Below, one piece after another: positions 16,685 through 25,327 of a stretch of 38,432 nt of DNA. Position 1 is the stretch's first letter. Each line of letters starts with the position of its first letter. The notes under the pieces were generated by a model. It was not told the DNA's origin. It worked only from the letters and a program-made list of their open reading frames with translations, and searched no databases. Source of the DNA: CAZRUA01 sp964603125 (GTDB lineage Bacteria > Bacteroidota > Bacteroidia > B-17B0 > Aurantibacillaceae); the NCBI GenBank assembly GCA_964603125.1, contig CAZRUA010000023.1, positions 1-38,432 on the forward strand, in the 5' to 3' direction. Position numbers and translations under genes: made by a program.

Positions 16685-16849
16685 TTACAAATTATTGTCT
16701 TTTATGATTTTATTGATGTTTACTGATGAACAGCCTCCACCACAATTTTTATCACACGATTTTTTTGTGATAGAGTTATAGGTTCGATATATCAAGTAGC
16801 TAGCGGCTATGGCTACTAATAAAATCACTATAATAGTTTGATACATCAT
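16685..16849 (-). CDS. FeoB-associated Cys-rich membrane protein
   Basis: A 54-residue protein that starts with a double Met (MMYQTIIVILLVAIAASYLIY), giving one membrane helix, followed by a basic stretch and the Cys motif KKSCDKNCGGGCSS. This layout matches the FeoB-associated Cys-rich membrane protein family (PF12669), small proteins usually linked to ferrous iron uptake. No feoAB gene is in the window, so it stands alone here. The four Cys could bind iron or another metal; this is inferred. It lies 19 nt downstream of the Omp85-type gene, but has its own exact promoter, whose -7 box ends 4 nt before the ATG. Confidence 0.8.
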   Translation of the reverse strand: MMYQTIIVILLVAIAASYLIYRTYNSITKKSCDKNCGGGCSSVNINKIIKDNNL

Positions 16850-16853
16850 TACA

Positions 16854-16885
16854 CAAAGGTACAAATATTTAAAAGGTATTCACAA
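16854..16885 (-). promoter_or_regulatory. Promoter of the FeoB-associated protein gene
   Basis: On the minus strand TTG (16883-16885), a 21-nt spacer and TACCTTTG (16854-16861), an exact match. The -33 part lies inside the end of the upstream Omp85-type gene. Only 4 nt separate the -7 box from the ATG, which suggests a leaderless or nearly leaderless message. Confidence 0.65.
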
Positions 16886-18611
16886 TTCCAAAGTGAATTT
16901 TGCCACTTCTTATGTCAATCGGATTTGAAAACTGACTAGCTAAAGCGTAATTAAGTGAAAATATACCAGCTTTTGTTTCAAAACTAATTCCCGCTCCAAA
17001 ACTATAGGCAAAATCTTTGATATAATTGGAAGTCGAATTGTTTTCATAGCTCAAAGCATCTGCAAATAGGTTAATACTTGAATTTTGTTCAAACAAAAAT
17101 CTGTATTCTAAACTTGGATTAATGTATGTGCTGGCAAAAATGCTCTCTTCATCCACACCTCTAAAAGATTTTAAACCACCCAAACGGAACAACTCGTTTT
17201 TAAATATTTTTTTTGAATAAACAGTTCCAAAGTTGCTAGCTAGTTTAATTGTACTTTTTTTGAAAATAGGTAAGTAAAATGATAAGTTACCTTCTCCTTG
17301 GTATTGATTGCTTTGTAAATCAACTCCATTGTATACTATCTCATTTAACTGTGGGTTTCTTTTTATTTTACGGGTACCTACGTTGGCCGAAATGTTAATG
17401 GAGTAACCTTTTCTGGGATTAAACTTGTAGTTCAATTTTTCTGTAAATAAAGCCAAACCATAACTGTTTGTTCTAACATCCGCGTAGTCGGGCAGGGTGG
17501 TCGCAAATTTAATAGCTGAGGTGGAGAGTAAATTACTTGTGCGTTGTTTGTAAAAAAACTTGATATTATTCAGTCCCGATAAAAAGTATTGAATACCAAT
17601 ATTGTTCTGAATGTCGATAAATGTAGTGTCGCGCTTGTATATTTTTATCGTGTAGTCCGTTCCGAAAGGTGTATTAAATAAGTAAGGATATTGTAAATTA
17701 AGTTTTAAATCTTGTGTTTGACTTTGGAGACGGCGCCATTGTAAATCAAAGGTTTCGCCACTTTTAAATATATTATTGAGTAATTTAATTTTTAAATCAC
17801 CAGTAAATACCGTTTTGCCATTAGGTGAAGGAAGTAAACCAATTATACCATCAAAATTTGAAGATGATTTTTTGTTGAGGTTTAAATACATTTTGCATTG
17901 ATCGCTATTGATTTTAACTATAGGTGATTTGGCTTGGCTTACAAATGCCAATTGATTTAGTTTTTGCTCTGCTTTTTTCAGTGCGTCTTCTTTGTAATAT
18001 CTCCCTTCTTTAATAGCTAAATAGTGCTGTAAAAAGTTTTTTGAGACAATTGCATTGCCAATGTTAATAATGCTATCGATGATTATTTTTTTATTTGGAC
18101 TTATATTGAGTTTCGCCGAAAATGAATTTTCTGAAATTTTTAAACTGTCAAGTTTAATGCTAGCAAATGGATAACCATGATTTTCATAATATGAAATTAT
18201 TTTTTCTTGGAGTTTAGTAATGCTTCTAGCACTGAATTTGGCGTTAGTGTAAAATTTTTCCGAAAAACCAATTTCCGAAAGCATTGATTTATCTGCATTT
18301 CCTGATTTCAAGTATGCCCAATTAAAACTTTTTCCAATACTTAAATAGGCGACAAACTTCTTGTTTTGTTGTTCGCTACTGTCAATATTTGCTAGTAAAT
18401 AAGATGAATTATGTAAAGAAGAAAGTAATTGTTTTAATTCTGTTTTTAATGAAACACTATCTTTAAAGGTCGTTTTGTAGTTTAAATTCTTAAAAGTGTT
18501 TGAATTATCAGTGTTGATGACTATGAGTTGAAATGTGTTTTGGGACAACAAAATATTTGCATTGACTATCAATGCTAGTAAAATAAGTTTGTATTTATAA
18601 ATTAATAACAC
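16869..18611 (-). CDS. Omp85/BamA-TamA-like outer-membrane protein
   Basis: Outer-membrane protein of 580 residues with an N-terminal signal peptide (about 1-23, ending NILLSQN). POTRA-like segments follow (about residues 128-250, for example around ENHGYPFASIKLDS and the next ISPNKKIIIDSI). The C-terminal half is a 16-strand-type barrel rich in alternating aromatic and polar residues. The barrel carries LGGLKSFRGVDEES, a version of the family (V/F)RG(F/Y) loop motif, and the chain ends in Phe (GIVNTF), as the outer-membrane insertion signal requires. It is shorter than BamA (about 800) and is probably a TamA-like or lineage-specific paralog. The start is GTG at 18611. Confidence 0.82.
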   Translation of the reverse strand: MLLIYKYKLILLALIVNANILLSQNTFQLIVINTDNSNTFKNLNYKTTFKDSVSLKTELKQLLSSLHNSSYLLANIDSSEQQNKKFVAYLSIGKSFNWAYLKSGNADKSMLSEIGFSEKFYTNAKFSARSITKLQEKIISYYENHGYPFASIKLDSLKISENSFSAKLNISPNKKIIIDSIINIGNAIVSKNFLQHYLAIKEGRYYKEDALKKAEQKLNQLAFVSQAKSPIVKINSDQCKMYLNLNKKSSSNFDGIIGLLPSPNGKTVFTGDLKIKLLNNIFKSGETFDLQWRRLQSQTQDLKLNLQYPYLFNTPFGTDYTIKIYKRDTTFIDIQNNIGIQYFLSGLNNIKFFYKQRTSNLLSTSAIKFATTLPDYADVRTNSYGLALFTEKLNYKFNPRKGYSINISANVGTRKIKRNPQLNEIVYNGVDLQSNQYQGEGNLSFYLPIFKKSTIKLASNFGTVYSKKIFKNELFRLGGLKSFRGVDEESIFASTYINPSLEYRFLFEQNSSINLFADALSYENNSTSNYIKDFAYSFGAGISFETKAGIFSLNYALASQFSNPIDIRSGKIHFGIVNTF

Positions 18612-18677
18612 TTAAATTAAACGGAATCTTTATTTTTTTATTTTGCTAAGTTAGCATTTATTAATTTTAGTTTATTG

Positions 18678-18708
18678 TTGTTTAATAGCTAAGTATTCTA
18701 TTAATTTG
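18678..18708 (+). promoter_or_regulatory. Probable promoter of the GNAT gene
   Basis: TTG (18678-18680), a 20-nt spacer and TTAATTTG (18701-18708), one mismatch in the -7 box. The box covers the TTG at 18706, which supports the ATG at 18724 as the true start. Confidence 0.45.
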
Positions 18709-18723
18709 TTGCAAATATTACTC

Positions 18724-19215
18724 ATGCAATTCACTTTAATCAAAGCTACAAATAAGGATTATTTAGTCATTCAAAAATTAGCAATAGAAATTTGGAACAA
18801 ACACTATGTTCCTATTATTGGTCAAGAACAAGTGGATTACATGTTAAAAAAAATGTATTCGGTTGAAGCCATTGATGAGCAAATAAATACGAAGTCTCAA
18901 AATTTTTATCTTATCGAAAGTGAAGGAGCTGCCATTGGTTTTGTGTCCTTTACTCCAATAACTAATGGTGAATTTTGGTTGAATAAGTTTTATGTATTGC
19001 AACAAAATCAAGCAAAGGGTTTCGGAACCAAGGTCTTTAAAGAATGCCTTCAATTGCTTGGTAATCCAAGTAAAATTAAGTTAACTGTTAATCGTCAAAA
19101 CTATAAATCGATTAATTTTTATTTTAAAAATGGATTTGTAATTGAAGAAGTTGCCGATTTTAATATTGGTGATGGCTATTACATGAATGATTTTGTTATG
19201 GTTTGGAAAGCATAG
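18724..19215 (+). CDS. GNAT-family N-acetyltransferase
   Basis: Acetyl-CoA-dependent acetyltransferase of 163 residues, probably cytoplasmic. The GNAT fold is visible as the central beta strand pair (YLIESEGAAIGFVSF), the acetyl-CoA-binding loop (FYVLQQNQAKGFGTKVF, a Q-x-x-G-x-G type) and the C-terminal LTVNRQNYKSINFYFKNGFV motif, in which the Asn-rich strand and the N-x-x-x-I-x-F-Y pattern are typical. The substrate is unknown. The ATG start at 18724 is chosen over an upstream TTG that falls inside the promoter. The gene is divergent from the Omp85-type gene. Confidence 0.88.
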   Translation: MQFTLIKATNKDYLVIQKLAIEIWNKHYVPIIGQEQVDYMLKKMYSVEAIDEQINTKSQNFYLIESEGAAIGFVSFTPITNGEFWLNKFYVLQQNQAKGFGTKVFKECLQLLGNPSKIKLTVNRQNYKSINFYFKNGFVIEEVADFNIGDGYYMNDFVMVWKA

Positions 19216-19341
19216 CATTTTCAATCAATTGCTAAATTAATTCGTTTATAAGAAAATTGCCTACACTTGTTAAAGTTAAGGGGTCTTAGTACTCTAGTCT
19301 ATCTAAATTAGCGTATTAATCAATCTTTTTAACTTATAACA

Positions 19342-22257
19342 ATGAAAATTAAAAACGTTCTACGAGTGTTTGTTGTGCTCGGTTTGCTGAGTAATTTTGT
19401 GTTTGCAAGCGAAAATAAAAACAACAATTTAACTAAATCTTCAAGCCAAACCTGTATTCAGCCTGATATACCTGTTATAGGTTCTGATAATCAGTTTATG
19501 TGTTTGGGAGGCGCTGCAAGTTTAGAAATTTTGTCAGGAAATTTAAATGATGCAACGGATTGGGTTTGGTATTCGGGAAGTTGTGGGGGTACTTTGGTTG
19601 GTACCGGAACCTTTTTAAGTGTTAGTCCAACTGTTACAACAACCTATTATGTTAGAGGTGAAGGTGGCTGTGTTGTTCCAGGGGTTTGCGAATCAATAAC
19701 TATTGAAGTAGAACAACCCGTTTCAATAACTGCTCAACCGCAAAGCATAACTTTATGTGCAGGCTTAAATGCAAATTTCGATGTTACATTAACAGGAGGG
19801 GATCCTTTGGGGAATGCTTATTATTGGTTTGTTGATATGGGGGCAGGTTTTGTTGCACTTGTTGATGATGCAACTTATTCTGGTGTTCAAACACCTAATC
19901 TAACTGTTTCCTCTGTTACAACAGCAATGACGAACTATCAATTTAAATGCCGTATTATTAGTAATTGTTTACCAGTCTTTTTTTCTAATCCAGCAACACT
20001 AACAGTTAATTCAAACATTAGCCCAGATATGCCTTTTGCAATAGGACCAACAAATGTTTGCGTGGGGTCAGGACCATTTAATTTGCTTGTTTTAATAGGT
20101 GAGCTAAATGGCGGTACAGATTGGTTTTGGTATGAAGGAAGTTGCGGAGGCACATTAATAGGTACTGGTGTTGATATAACTTTACCGGTTCCTCCGGCAT
20201 CAACAACTTATTATGTTAGAGGCGAGGGAGCTTGTGTTGCCCCGGGATTGTGCTATGAGATGGCAATTACTGTTGATCCAATTCCAGTAATTACTAGCCA
20301 TCCTACCAGTGTTAGTTTATGTTCACCTGGAACTGGTTTTTTTAGTGTCACAGCAACTGGTAGCCCAAGCATTAATTTTGTTTGGCAAATCGATTCAACA
20401 GGAAATGGTTTTGAGGATTTATTAGTTGACGATGCCACTTATATCGGAACGAACACTCCAGATTTAACAGTTGCTGGCCTCACACATGCTATGAATGGTG
20501 ATAAGTTTAGATGTGCTGTTTTAGATGTTTGTGGACCAACCTTGTTTTCAAATGAAGCAACTTTAACAATTTTTAGTTCGGCTATTACTTTAGATCCAGT
20601 TTCAACCACTATTTGCGAAAATGGGAATACCACTTTAACTGCTGCTGCAACCGGCTCTATTACAAGTCAAAATTGGCAAGTTAGTACTGATGGTGGAGCT
20701 ACTTATACTTTCTTGAGCAATGGTGGAAGTTACAGTGGTGTAACAACAAACACTTTAACCATCAGTAATGCATCACTAAGTTTAAATGGAAATTTATACA
20801 GATGCAGATACACGGCGCCTTGTGTTCCTTTGGGGCGCAGAACAAATCCTGCAACTTTAACAGTAAATGCTTTACCAACAGTAACTGCTAATTCAACATC
20901 TAATACTGTTTGCGCTGGTAGCCCTGTAACTCTTACTGGAGGTGGTAACGCATCTTCTTATGTTTGGAGTGGTGGAGTGACTAATGGAGTTGCATTTGTA
21001 CCAAGTTCTACAACAACTTATACTGTAACAGGAACATCATCTGCAGGCTGCACAAATACAGCTACAAAAACAATTACTGTGAATATTTGTACAGCGGTTC
21101 CAAATACACAACTTGTTTCCACGCAATGCGGACAGTTGATTCCTGATTTGAGTGGTTCGTTTTATTGCACACCAGTAGCAAATGCTCAGGATTACGAATG
21201 GGAAATTACCAATACAACTTTAGGATATTCTTTCACTAAGCAAAGAGGTTTGGGAGTTGTTTCAATAACTAAAACAGATTTTCTAAATTTGCAGTTCGGT
21301 CAAACATACAATGTTAGAGTTCGTGCCAAAGTAGGTGGTATTTGGGGAAGTTTTAGTACTTCTTGTGCAATTACTTTAGGAACTCCATTAACTCAGTTGC
21401 AGACCGCTATGTGTGGAACAACAATCCCGAATTTAAATGGATGGTTCTATTGCAATCAAATATTTGGAGCACAAGATTATGAGTGGGAATTCACAAACAC
21501 TACTTTAGGATACTCATTTACTAGAGTTAGAAATCAAGCCACGACTTCTTTATTAAGAACCGATGTTATTGGTTTACAATTTGGGCAAACATATAATGTT
21601 CGTGTTCGTGCTAAAGTTGGTGGTATATGGGGAAGTTTTGGACCAACATGTACTTTAACTTTAGGTTCAATACCAACTACGCAGTTAATATCTAATTTAT
21701 GTGGCGCATCATTAAATTTAAGCGGATGGTTTTATGCAGATAATGTTAGTGGAGCGCAGGATTATGAGTGGGAATTTACGGGTAATGGTTATAATTTTGT
21801 AATACAAAGAGGTGCAGCTATTAGATCTTTAGCTAGACCATCAGTTATTGGTTTGACAAATGGACAAACGTATAGTGTTAGGGTAAGAGCTAATGTTGGT
21901 GGTACTTGGGGTGCATTTGGTTCTAGCTGTAGCTTTACGGTTAATACAAGTTCAACTACACGTATGATGCAAGAAGATTTAAGTCTTATAGAAGTTGAAA
22001 GTTTAGAGAATGTAATTGAGTTTAATGCTTATCCTAATCCTTTTAATTCAAACTTTACGGTTTCAGTTTCTGGAAACGAAAATGAAGGGAATAAAACTCT
22101 TTTTGAAGTGTTTAATGCTTTAGGGGAACGAGTTTATTCTAAAAATGTAACTAATGATTTGTTTGAAGTTGATTTATCTAATTTAAGTAACGGAATCTAC
22201 TATGCAATATTAAGTAGAGGTGAAAGTAGGGTAGCTAAAAAATTAGTGAAGAATTAA
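19342..22257 (+). CDS. Large secreted T9SS protein built of Ig/PKD-like and 96-residue repeats
   Basis: Protein of 971 residues, predicted to be secreted and surface-attached. After a signal peptide (about 1-22) come two copies of a domain with WYxGSCGGTLVGTG and TTTYYVRGEG (about 45-125 and 228-312). They alternate with three Ig-like domains marked by a start-proximal Cys and NPATLTV-like ends (about 127-222, 313-410, 413-513). A PKD-like domain follows (about 514-583). Next are three tandem repeats of about 96 residues, each with AQDYEWE, an FGQTYNVRVRAKVGG-like segment and WGSF. A T9SS type A sorting domain ends the chain (about 888-971: YPNPFNSNF, VFNALGERVY, SNGIYYAIL). An adhesin or matrix role is plausible but unproven. 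Confidence 0.92.
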   Translation: MKIKNVLRVFVVLGLLSNFVFASENKNNNLTKSSSQTCIQPDIPVIGSDNQFMCLGGAASLEILSGNLNDATDWVWYSGSCGGTLVGTGTFLSVSPTVTTTYYVRGEGGCVVPGVCESITIEVEQPVSITAQPQSITLCAGLNANFDVTLTGGDPLGNAYYWFVDMGAGFVALVDDATYSGVQTPNLTVSSVTTAMTNYQFKCRIISNCLPVFFSNPATLTVNSNISPDMPFAIGPTNVCVGSGPFNLLVLIGELNGGTDWFWYEGSCGGTLIGTGVDITLPVPPASTTYYVRGEGACVAPGLCYEMAITVDPIPVITSHPTSVSLCSPGTGFFSVTATGSPSINFVWQIDSTGNGFEDLLVDDATYIGTNTPDLTVAGLTHAMNGDKFRCAVLDVCGPTLFSNEATLTIFSSAITLDPVSTTICENGNTTLTAAATGSITSQNWQVSTDGGATYTFLSNGGSYSGVTTNTLTISNASLSLNGNLYRCRYTAPCVPLGRRTNPATLTVNALPTVTANSTSNTVCAGSPVTLTGGGNASSYVWSGGVTNGVAFVPSSTTTYTVTGTSSAGCTNTATKTITVNICTAVPNTQLVSTQCGQLIPDLSGSFYCTPVANAQDYEWEITNTTLGYSFTKQRGLGVVSITKTDFLNLQFGQTYNVRVRAKVGGIWGSFSTSCAITLGTPLTQLQTAMCGTTIPNLNGWFYCNQIFGAQDYEWEFTNTTLGYSFTRVRNQATTSLLRTDVIGLQFGQTYNVRVRAKVGGIWGSFGPTCTLTLGSIPTTQLISNLCGASLNLSGWFYADNVSGAQDYEWEFTGNGYNFVIQRGAAIRSLARPSVIGLTNGQTYSVRVRANVGGTWGAFGSSCSFTVNTSSTTRMMQEDLSLIEVESLENVIEFNAYPNPFNSNFTVSVSGNENEGNKTLFEVFNALGERVYSKNVTNDLFEVDLSNLSNGIYYAILSRGESRVAKKLVKN
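21091..21954 (+). repeat. Three tandem 96-codon repeats in the T9SS protein gene
   Basis: Units begin near 21103, 21391 and 21678, a period of about 288 nt. Units 1 and 2 share long identical peptide stretches (NTTLGYSFT, FGQTYNVRVRAKVGGIWGSF), yet differ at many third codon positions. Unit 3 is more diverged. The duplication is therefore old and kept by selection on the protein. Confidence 0.85.
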
Positions 22258-22294
22258 GTAGGTTTCTCAATTAGTTCGTAAGAACTTGTGATTT

Positions 22295-22329
22295 AAAGGC
22301 TCATGTTGAATTCAATATGAGCCTTTTTT
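22295..22329. terminator. Bidirectional terminator after the large T9SS gene
   Basis: A 10-bp perfect stem (22295-22304 with 22317-22326). The loop itself contains the palindrome TTGAATTCAA, so the hairpin can extend almost to the centre. Six T follow (22324-22329). It serves the plus-strand T9SS gene and the minus-strand gene ending at 22336. Confidence 0.88.
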
Positions 22330-22335
22330 GTGATA

Positions 22336-24246
22336 TTAATTGTATAATTTATATTTCATATAGTTGAAATATTGAGCTCCTTCATATATTGTTTTTATGT
22401 TTTTTGATAGACTATCAGCTTTGGATTTGTAAATGTGAATGTAATTTGTTGTGTCTAAATTTTGATATTTTCTCAAGTATTTTTTGTCATTACTTAAGGT
22501 TTCGTAATAATAAAAGCCTTCATTATCAACGCAACCCAGCTTGTCATCTGCAGAGAATACAACATAAGGATGTTTTTCTTTTAAAATGTTAATTCCAAAT
22601 GTATTGTTGGTGTAATTTTGATTTACTAAATACATTATCGTAGGGAAAATGTCTTCTTGATAGCAAGGACTATTTATCGTGTCGGTTTTTAGTTGTTTTG
22701 GAAAATGAATGACACATGGAACATGATTATAGCTAATAGGCATTTCATAAGTATGTCCCATTGCTAAACCATGATCACCTACAAAAACAAATACAGTATT
22801 TTTGTACCAATTTTGTTTTTTTGCTTCGGTTATAAATTGACCAATACTCCAATCTGCATATATTGTTGAATTCTCAGATTGATTGCTACCAAATTCTTTC
22901 AGTTTTATATCATCAGGAATTGCCCATGGCCCATGATCAGATGATGTCATAATAACTTTTAAAAAGGGTTCTTTACATTGTTTAGCATCATCAATTGCTT
23001 TTTTGAAAAGCAAATGGTCGGCAACTCCCATAACACTTATAATATCAGAGCTATTAAAGTCATCTTGACTGATGAAATTTTCAAAACCATTTATGGTGAA
23101 AAAACCTTTTGTATTATCAAAGTCTTTATCTCCTCCAGTATAAAAACTAGTAGTATATCCTAAGTTTTTTAAAGTGTTGCCTAAACTTTCATAAGGCTGT
23201 TTTACATATTCACGTAAACTATGTTCAGTATAAATTGCAGGGAAACCCGTTGTTGAGGAAAATAAGCCATTAAAAGTATGTACTCCAGAAGAAAAAAAAT
23301 TATTACAGAAAACTGATTCTTTTACCAAAGAATTTAAATTCGGTGTGCTATTTTTGCCTCCATAATATCCCATTTTAAAAACCGACATGCTTTCCATTAT
23401 TACTAAAACAACATTTGGTTTAGATGGAAGAGAATCAGATTTATGAATTTTTCTATCAATGTTAAGTGAGCCATTTGGTTCCAAGCCCAAATAATTTCTT
23501 ATATCGTCAATATCTTTTTTTATATCAAGTGATGGGACATATTTTTTTTGATTGTTGAAAATAACTGTGCGCCAAAAACTAAAATTAGCGTTTATAGCAA
23601 TTTGATTTACTGAAGCGTTATTACTAACAATAGCATAATCTTCGTTAAGCATATTAATGTTGGTTATTCTGCCGCGCATACTTATGCCAAGTAAACAAAA
23701 TAGGAAGATATAAGTGACTAATAATTTTATTTTATTGTGTTTGGTAAATTCAACTTGTTTAAACCACTTATTAACTATAATCACAACAAATACTGCACTT
23801 AATATAAAGGCTAATAAATAAAACCAGTATGAACTGTTTTGAAATAAAAGTTTAAGCATAAAACCATTGGACTGATCCCATAAAAAGGCATTTCTGTTAA
23901 TATGATTTCCAAATTGTTTAAAATAGGGGATGTCAGCAATGGAAATTAAAAGGGCTATTAGCAGAAATAATTGGATAAATCGTTTGGTTACGGAGTTTAA
24001 TATTGTTGATTGCAGAAATTCATTGATAAGCATTAAAATGGTGGGAAAAGAAATCAAATAGGCAAAAACGCAAACGTCAAAATGAAAAGCTCTATAATAG
24101 GTTGAAAAAGGAATCTCAGTACTAATATTTGTTAAGGTAAAAACAAAACGAATAGCGATTGATAAAACAATATAGAGTAAAAATACCTTTAGAAGTAAAA
24201 GTATATTTTGGGGTAAATAGTTTTTTTTTACGTTTAGTGACTTCAA
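22336..24246 (-). CDS. LTA-synthase-like membrane phospho/sulfo-transferase (alkaline phosphatase superfamily)
   Basis: Protein of 636 residues. Five hydrophobic helices in the first 195 residues anchor an extracytoplasmic catalytic domain. That domain has the metal and nucleophile residues of the LtaS/MdoB/EptA group: E285 in VIMESMS, a probable nucleophile T324 in SSGVHTFNG, SSDHGPW, and the FVGDHGLAMG metal-site motif. A Gram-negative cell has no lipoteichoic acid, so likely roles are transfer of a phosphoglycerol- or phosphoethanolamine-type group to envelope glycans or lipids. The exact donor is unknown. The start is TTG at 24246, 26 nt after an exact -7 box, with no ATG in between. Confidence 0.88.
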   Translation of the reverse strand: MKSLNVKKNYLPQNILLLLKVFLLYIVLSIAIRFVFTLTNISTEIPFSTYYRAFHFDVCVFAYLISFPTILMLINEFLQSTILNSVTKRFIQLFLLIALLISIADIPYFKQFGNHINRNAFLWDQSNGFMLKLLFQNSSYWFYLLAFILSAVFVVIIVNKWFKQVEFTKHNKIKLLVTYIFLFCLLGISMRGRITNINMLNEDYAIVSNNASVNQIAINANFSFWRTVIFNNQKKYVPSLDIKKDIDDIRNYLGLEPNGSLNIDRKIHKSDSLPSKPNVVLVIMESMSVFKMGYYGGKNSTPNLNSLVKESVFCNNFFSSGVHTFNGLFSSTTGFPAIYTEHSLREYVKQPYESLGNTLKNLGYTTSFYTGGDKDFDNTKGFFTINGFENFISQDDFNSSDIISVMGVADHLLFKKAIDDAKQCKEPFLKVIMTSSDHGPWAIPDDIKLKEFGSNQSENSTIYADWSIGQFITEAKKQNWYKNTVFVFVGDHGLAMGHTYEMPISYNHVPCVIHFPKQLKTDTINSPCYQEDIFPTIMYLVNQNYTNNTFGINILKEKHPYVVFSADDKLGCVDNEGFYYYETLSNDKKYLRKYQNLDTTNYIHIYKSKADSLSKNIKTIYEGAQYFNYMKYKLYN

Positions 24247-24272
24247 GGTGTTTGTAATACTTTTTAATATGT

Positions 24273-24280
24273 CAAATTTA
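24273..24280 (-). promoter_or_regulatory. -7 box of the LTA-synthase-like gene
   Basis: TAAATTTG on the minus strand is an exact -7 box. No clear TTG is seen at the normal distance upstream. It supports the TTG start at 24246, with a leader of about 22 nt. Confidence 0.45.
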
Positions 24281-24409
24281 ATATTTTATATCGAACGGTA
24301 ATGTTTTGCTAATATTCAAAGTATTCGATTCTGATTTTTGGAAGTGTTCAATCATTTATTGCTTTAAATGAGAATCTTTTTATTATAATTGACAAATAAT
24401 TTAAAGTGC

Positions 24410-25276
24410 ATGATTAAGACCAAGCAAATATTGAAAGTGGTATTTTATTTTTTTGCGGGTATTGCTTTGATTTATGTATGCTTTGCTGTTTATTTTGGAG
24501 GGTTTGGTGCCAAGAAGAGGGAGAATATTTTTGTTTATAATCAAAATTCTATTGCAATTATTGCTCATCGTGGAATTTCAAATTATTATCCTGAGCATAG
24601 CGTTGCGTCTACTGAAAAGGCAATTGAATTGGGTTTTAAAGCTATTGAAATTGACCTTAGAAAGACAAGGGATGATGTTTATGTTTTGTTGCATGATGCC
24701 GACTTGGAAAGGTTAGTTGGTAAAAAAGTTTCATTGGATTCGGTTGATTTCGAAAGCATTAGAATGGATCAATTAATTTTCAATAGTGTTAAAACAAGTA
24801 ATCATTTACTAGCCTTCCGTAAGTTTTTGGAATTATATAAAGATTCGTTTGTGATTTATGTTGATATGAAAGAGGTATCGTTTAAGGATGCAGATGAAGT
24901 AGTGAAAATTATTCAAGAACATAAGGCTGAGAAAAAATGTATGTTAGCATCTGCTAGTGCAAGCTTTGTGTTTTATGTGGAATCGAATTACCCCAATATT
25001 TACACAGCCTTGGAAGGATTTGATTCGGGTAAAGAATGGATGTATAGTTTTATACCAAAGGATTTGGAGCCAGATTACTTTTCGGGTTTTTTAGATAAAA
25101 CAAATTCCAAACAAGTTGATTGGCTTAAGAAGAAAAACCTTTTGGATTATAGAATTGTTTATGGTGTAGATAAAAAAAATTACCAGGAAGCAAAAAAAAT
25201 GGGATTGAAGAACATAATGCTTGATTTTGATAGCACTATGCTTGAAGACTTAAGAAACGATGGATTAAAACCATAG
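24410..25276 (+). CDS. Membrane-anchored glycerophosphodiester phosphodiesterase family protein
   Basis: Protein of 288 residues with one N-terminal membrane helix (about 8-30), which places the catalytic domain in the periplasm. The GDPD signature is complete in its first part: IAHRGISNYYPEHS with the catalytic His and Glu, AIEIDLRKTRDD with the metal-binding Glu and Asp, and LLHDADLER with the second His. Family members hydrolyse glycerophosphodiesters to glycerol-3-phosphate and an alcohol. The start is the ATG at 24410; a TTG at 24389 overlaps a possible -7 box (TATAATTG, 24384-24391). The neighbour makes a phospho-transfer enzyme, so both may act on envelope phosphodiesters. Confidence 0.9.
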   Translation: MIKTKQILKVVFYFFAGIALIYVCFAVYFGGFGAKKRENIFVYNQNSIAIIAHRGISNYYPEHSVASTEKAIELGFKAIEIDLRKTRDDVYVLLHDADLERLVGKKVSLDSVDFESIRMDQLIFNSVKTSNHLLAFRKFLELYKDSFVIYVDMKEVSFKDADEVVKIIQEHKAEKKCMLASASASFVFYVESNYPNIYTALEGFDSGKEWMYSFIPKDLEPDYFSGFLDKTNSKQVDWLKKKNLLDYRIVYGVDKKNYQEAKKMGLKNIMLDFDSTMLEDLRNDGLKP

Positions 25277-25296
25277 TATATGCAATCTATTAAAAT

Positions 25297-25321
25297 AAAA
25301 AAAACCACCCTTAGGTGGTTT
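25297..25321. terminator. Terminator between the GDPD gene and the acyl-CoA dehydrogenase gene
   Basis: An 8-bp stem (25302-25309 with 25314-25321) with a 4-nt loop. On the minus strand it is followed by an uninterrupted T run, making it a strong terminator for the acyl-CoA dehydrogenase gene. On the plus strand the T run is broken by CAA, so it is weaker. Confidence 0.85.
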
Positions 25322-25327
25322 CAATTT

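Noticed and set aside
22336..24246. A true lipoteichoic acid synthase
   Set aside because: The organism is Gram-negative by every other sign, so only the enzyme superfamily can be claimed.
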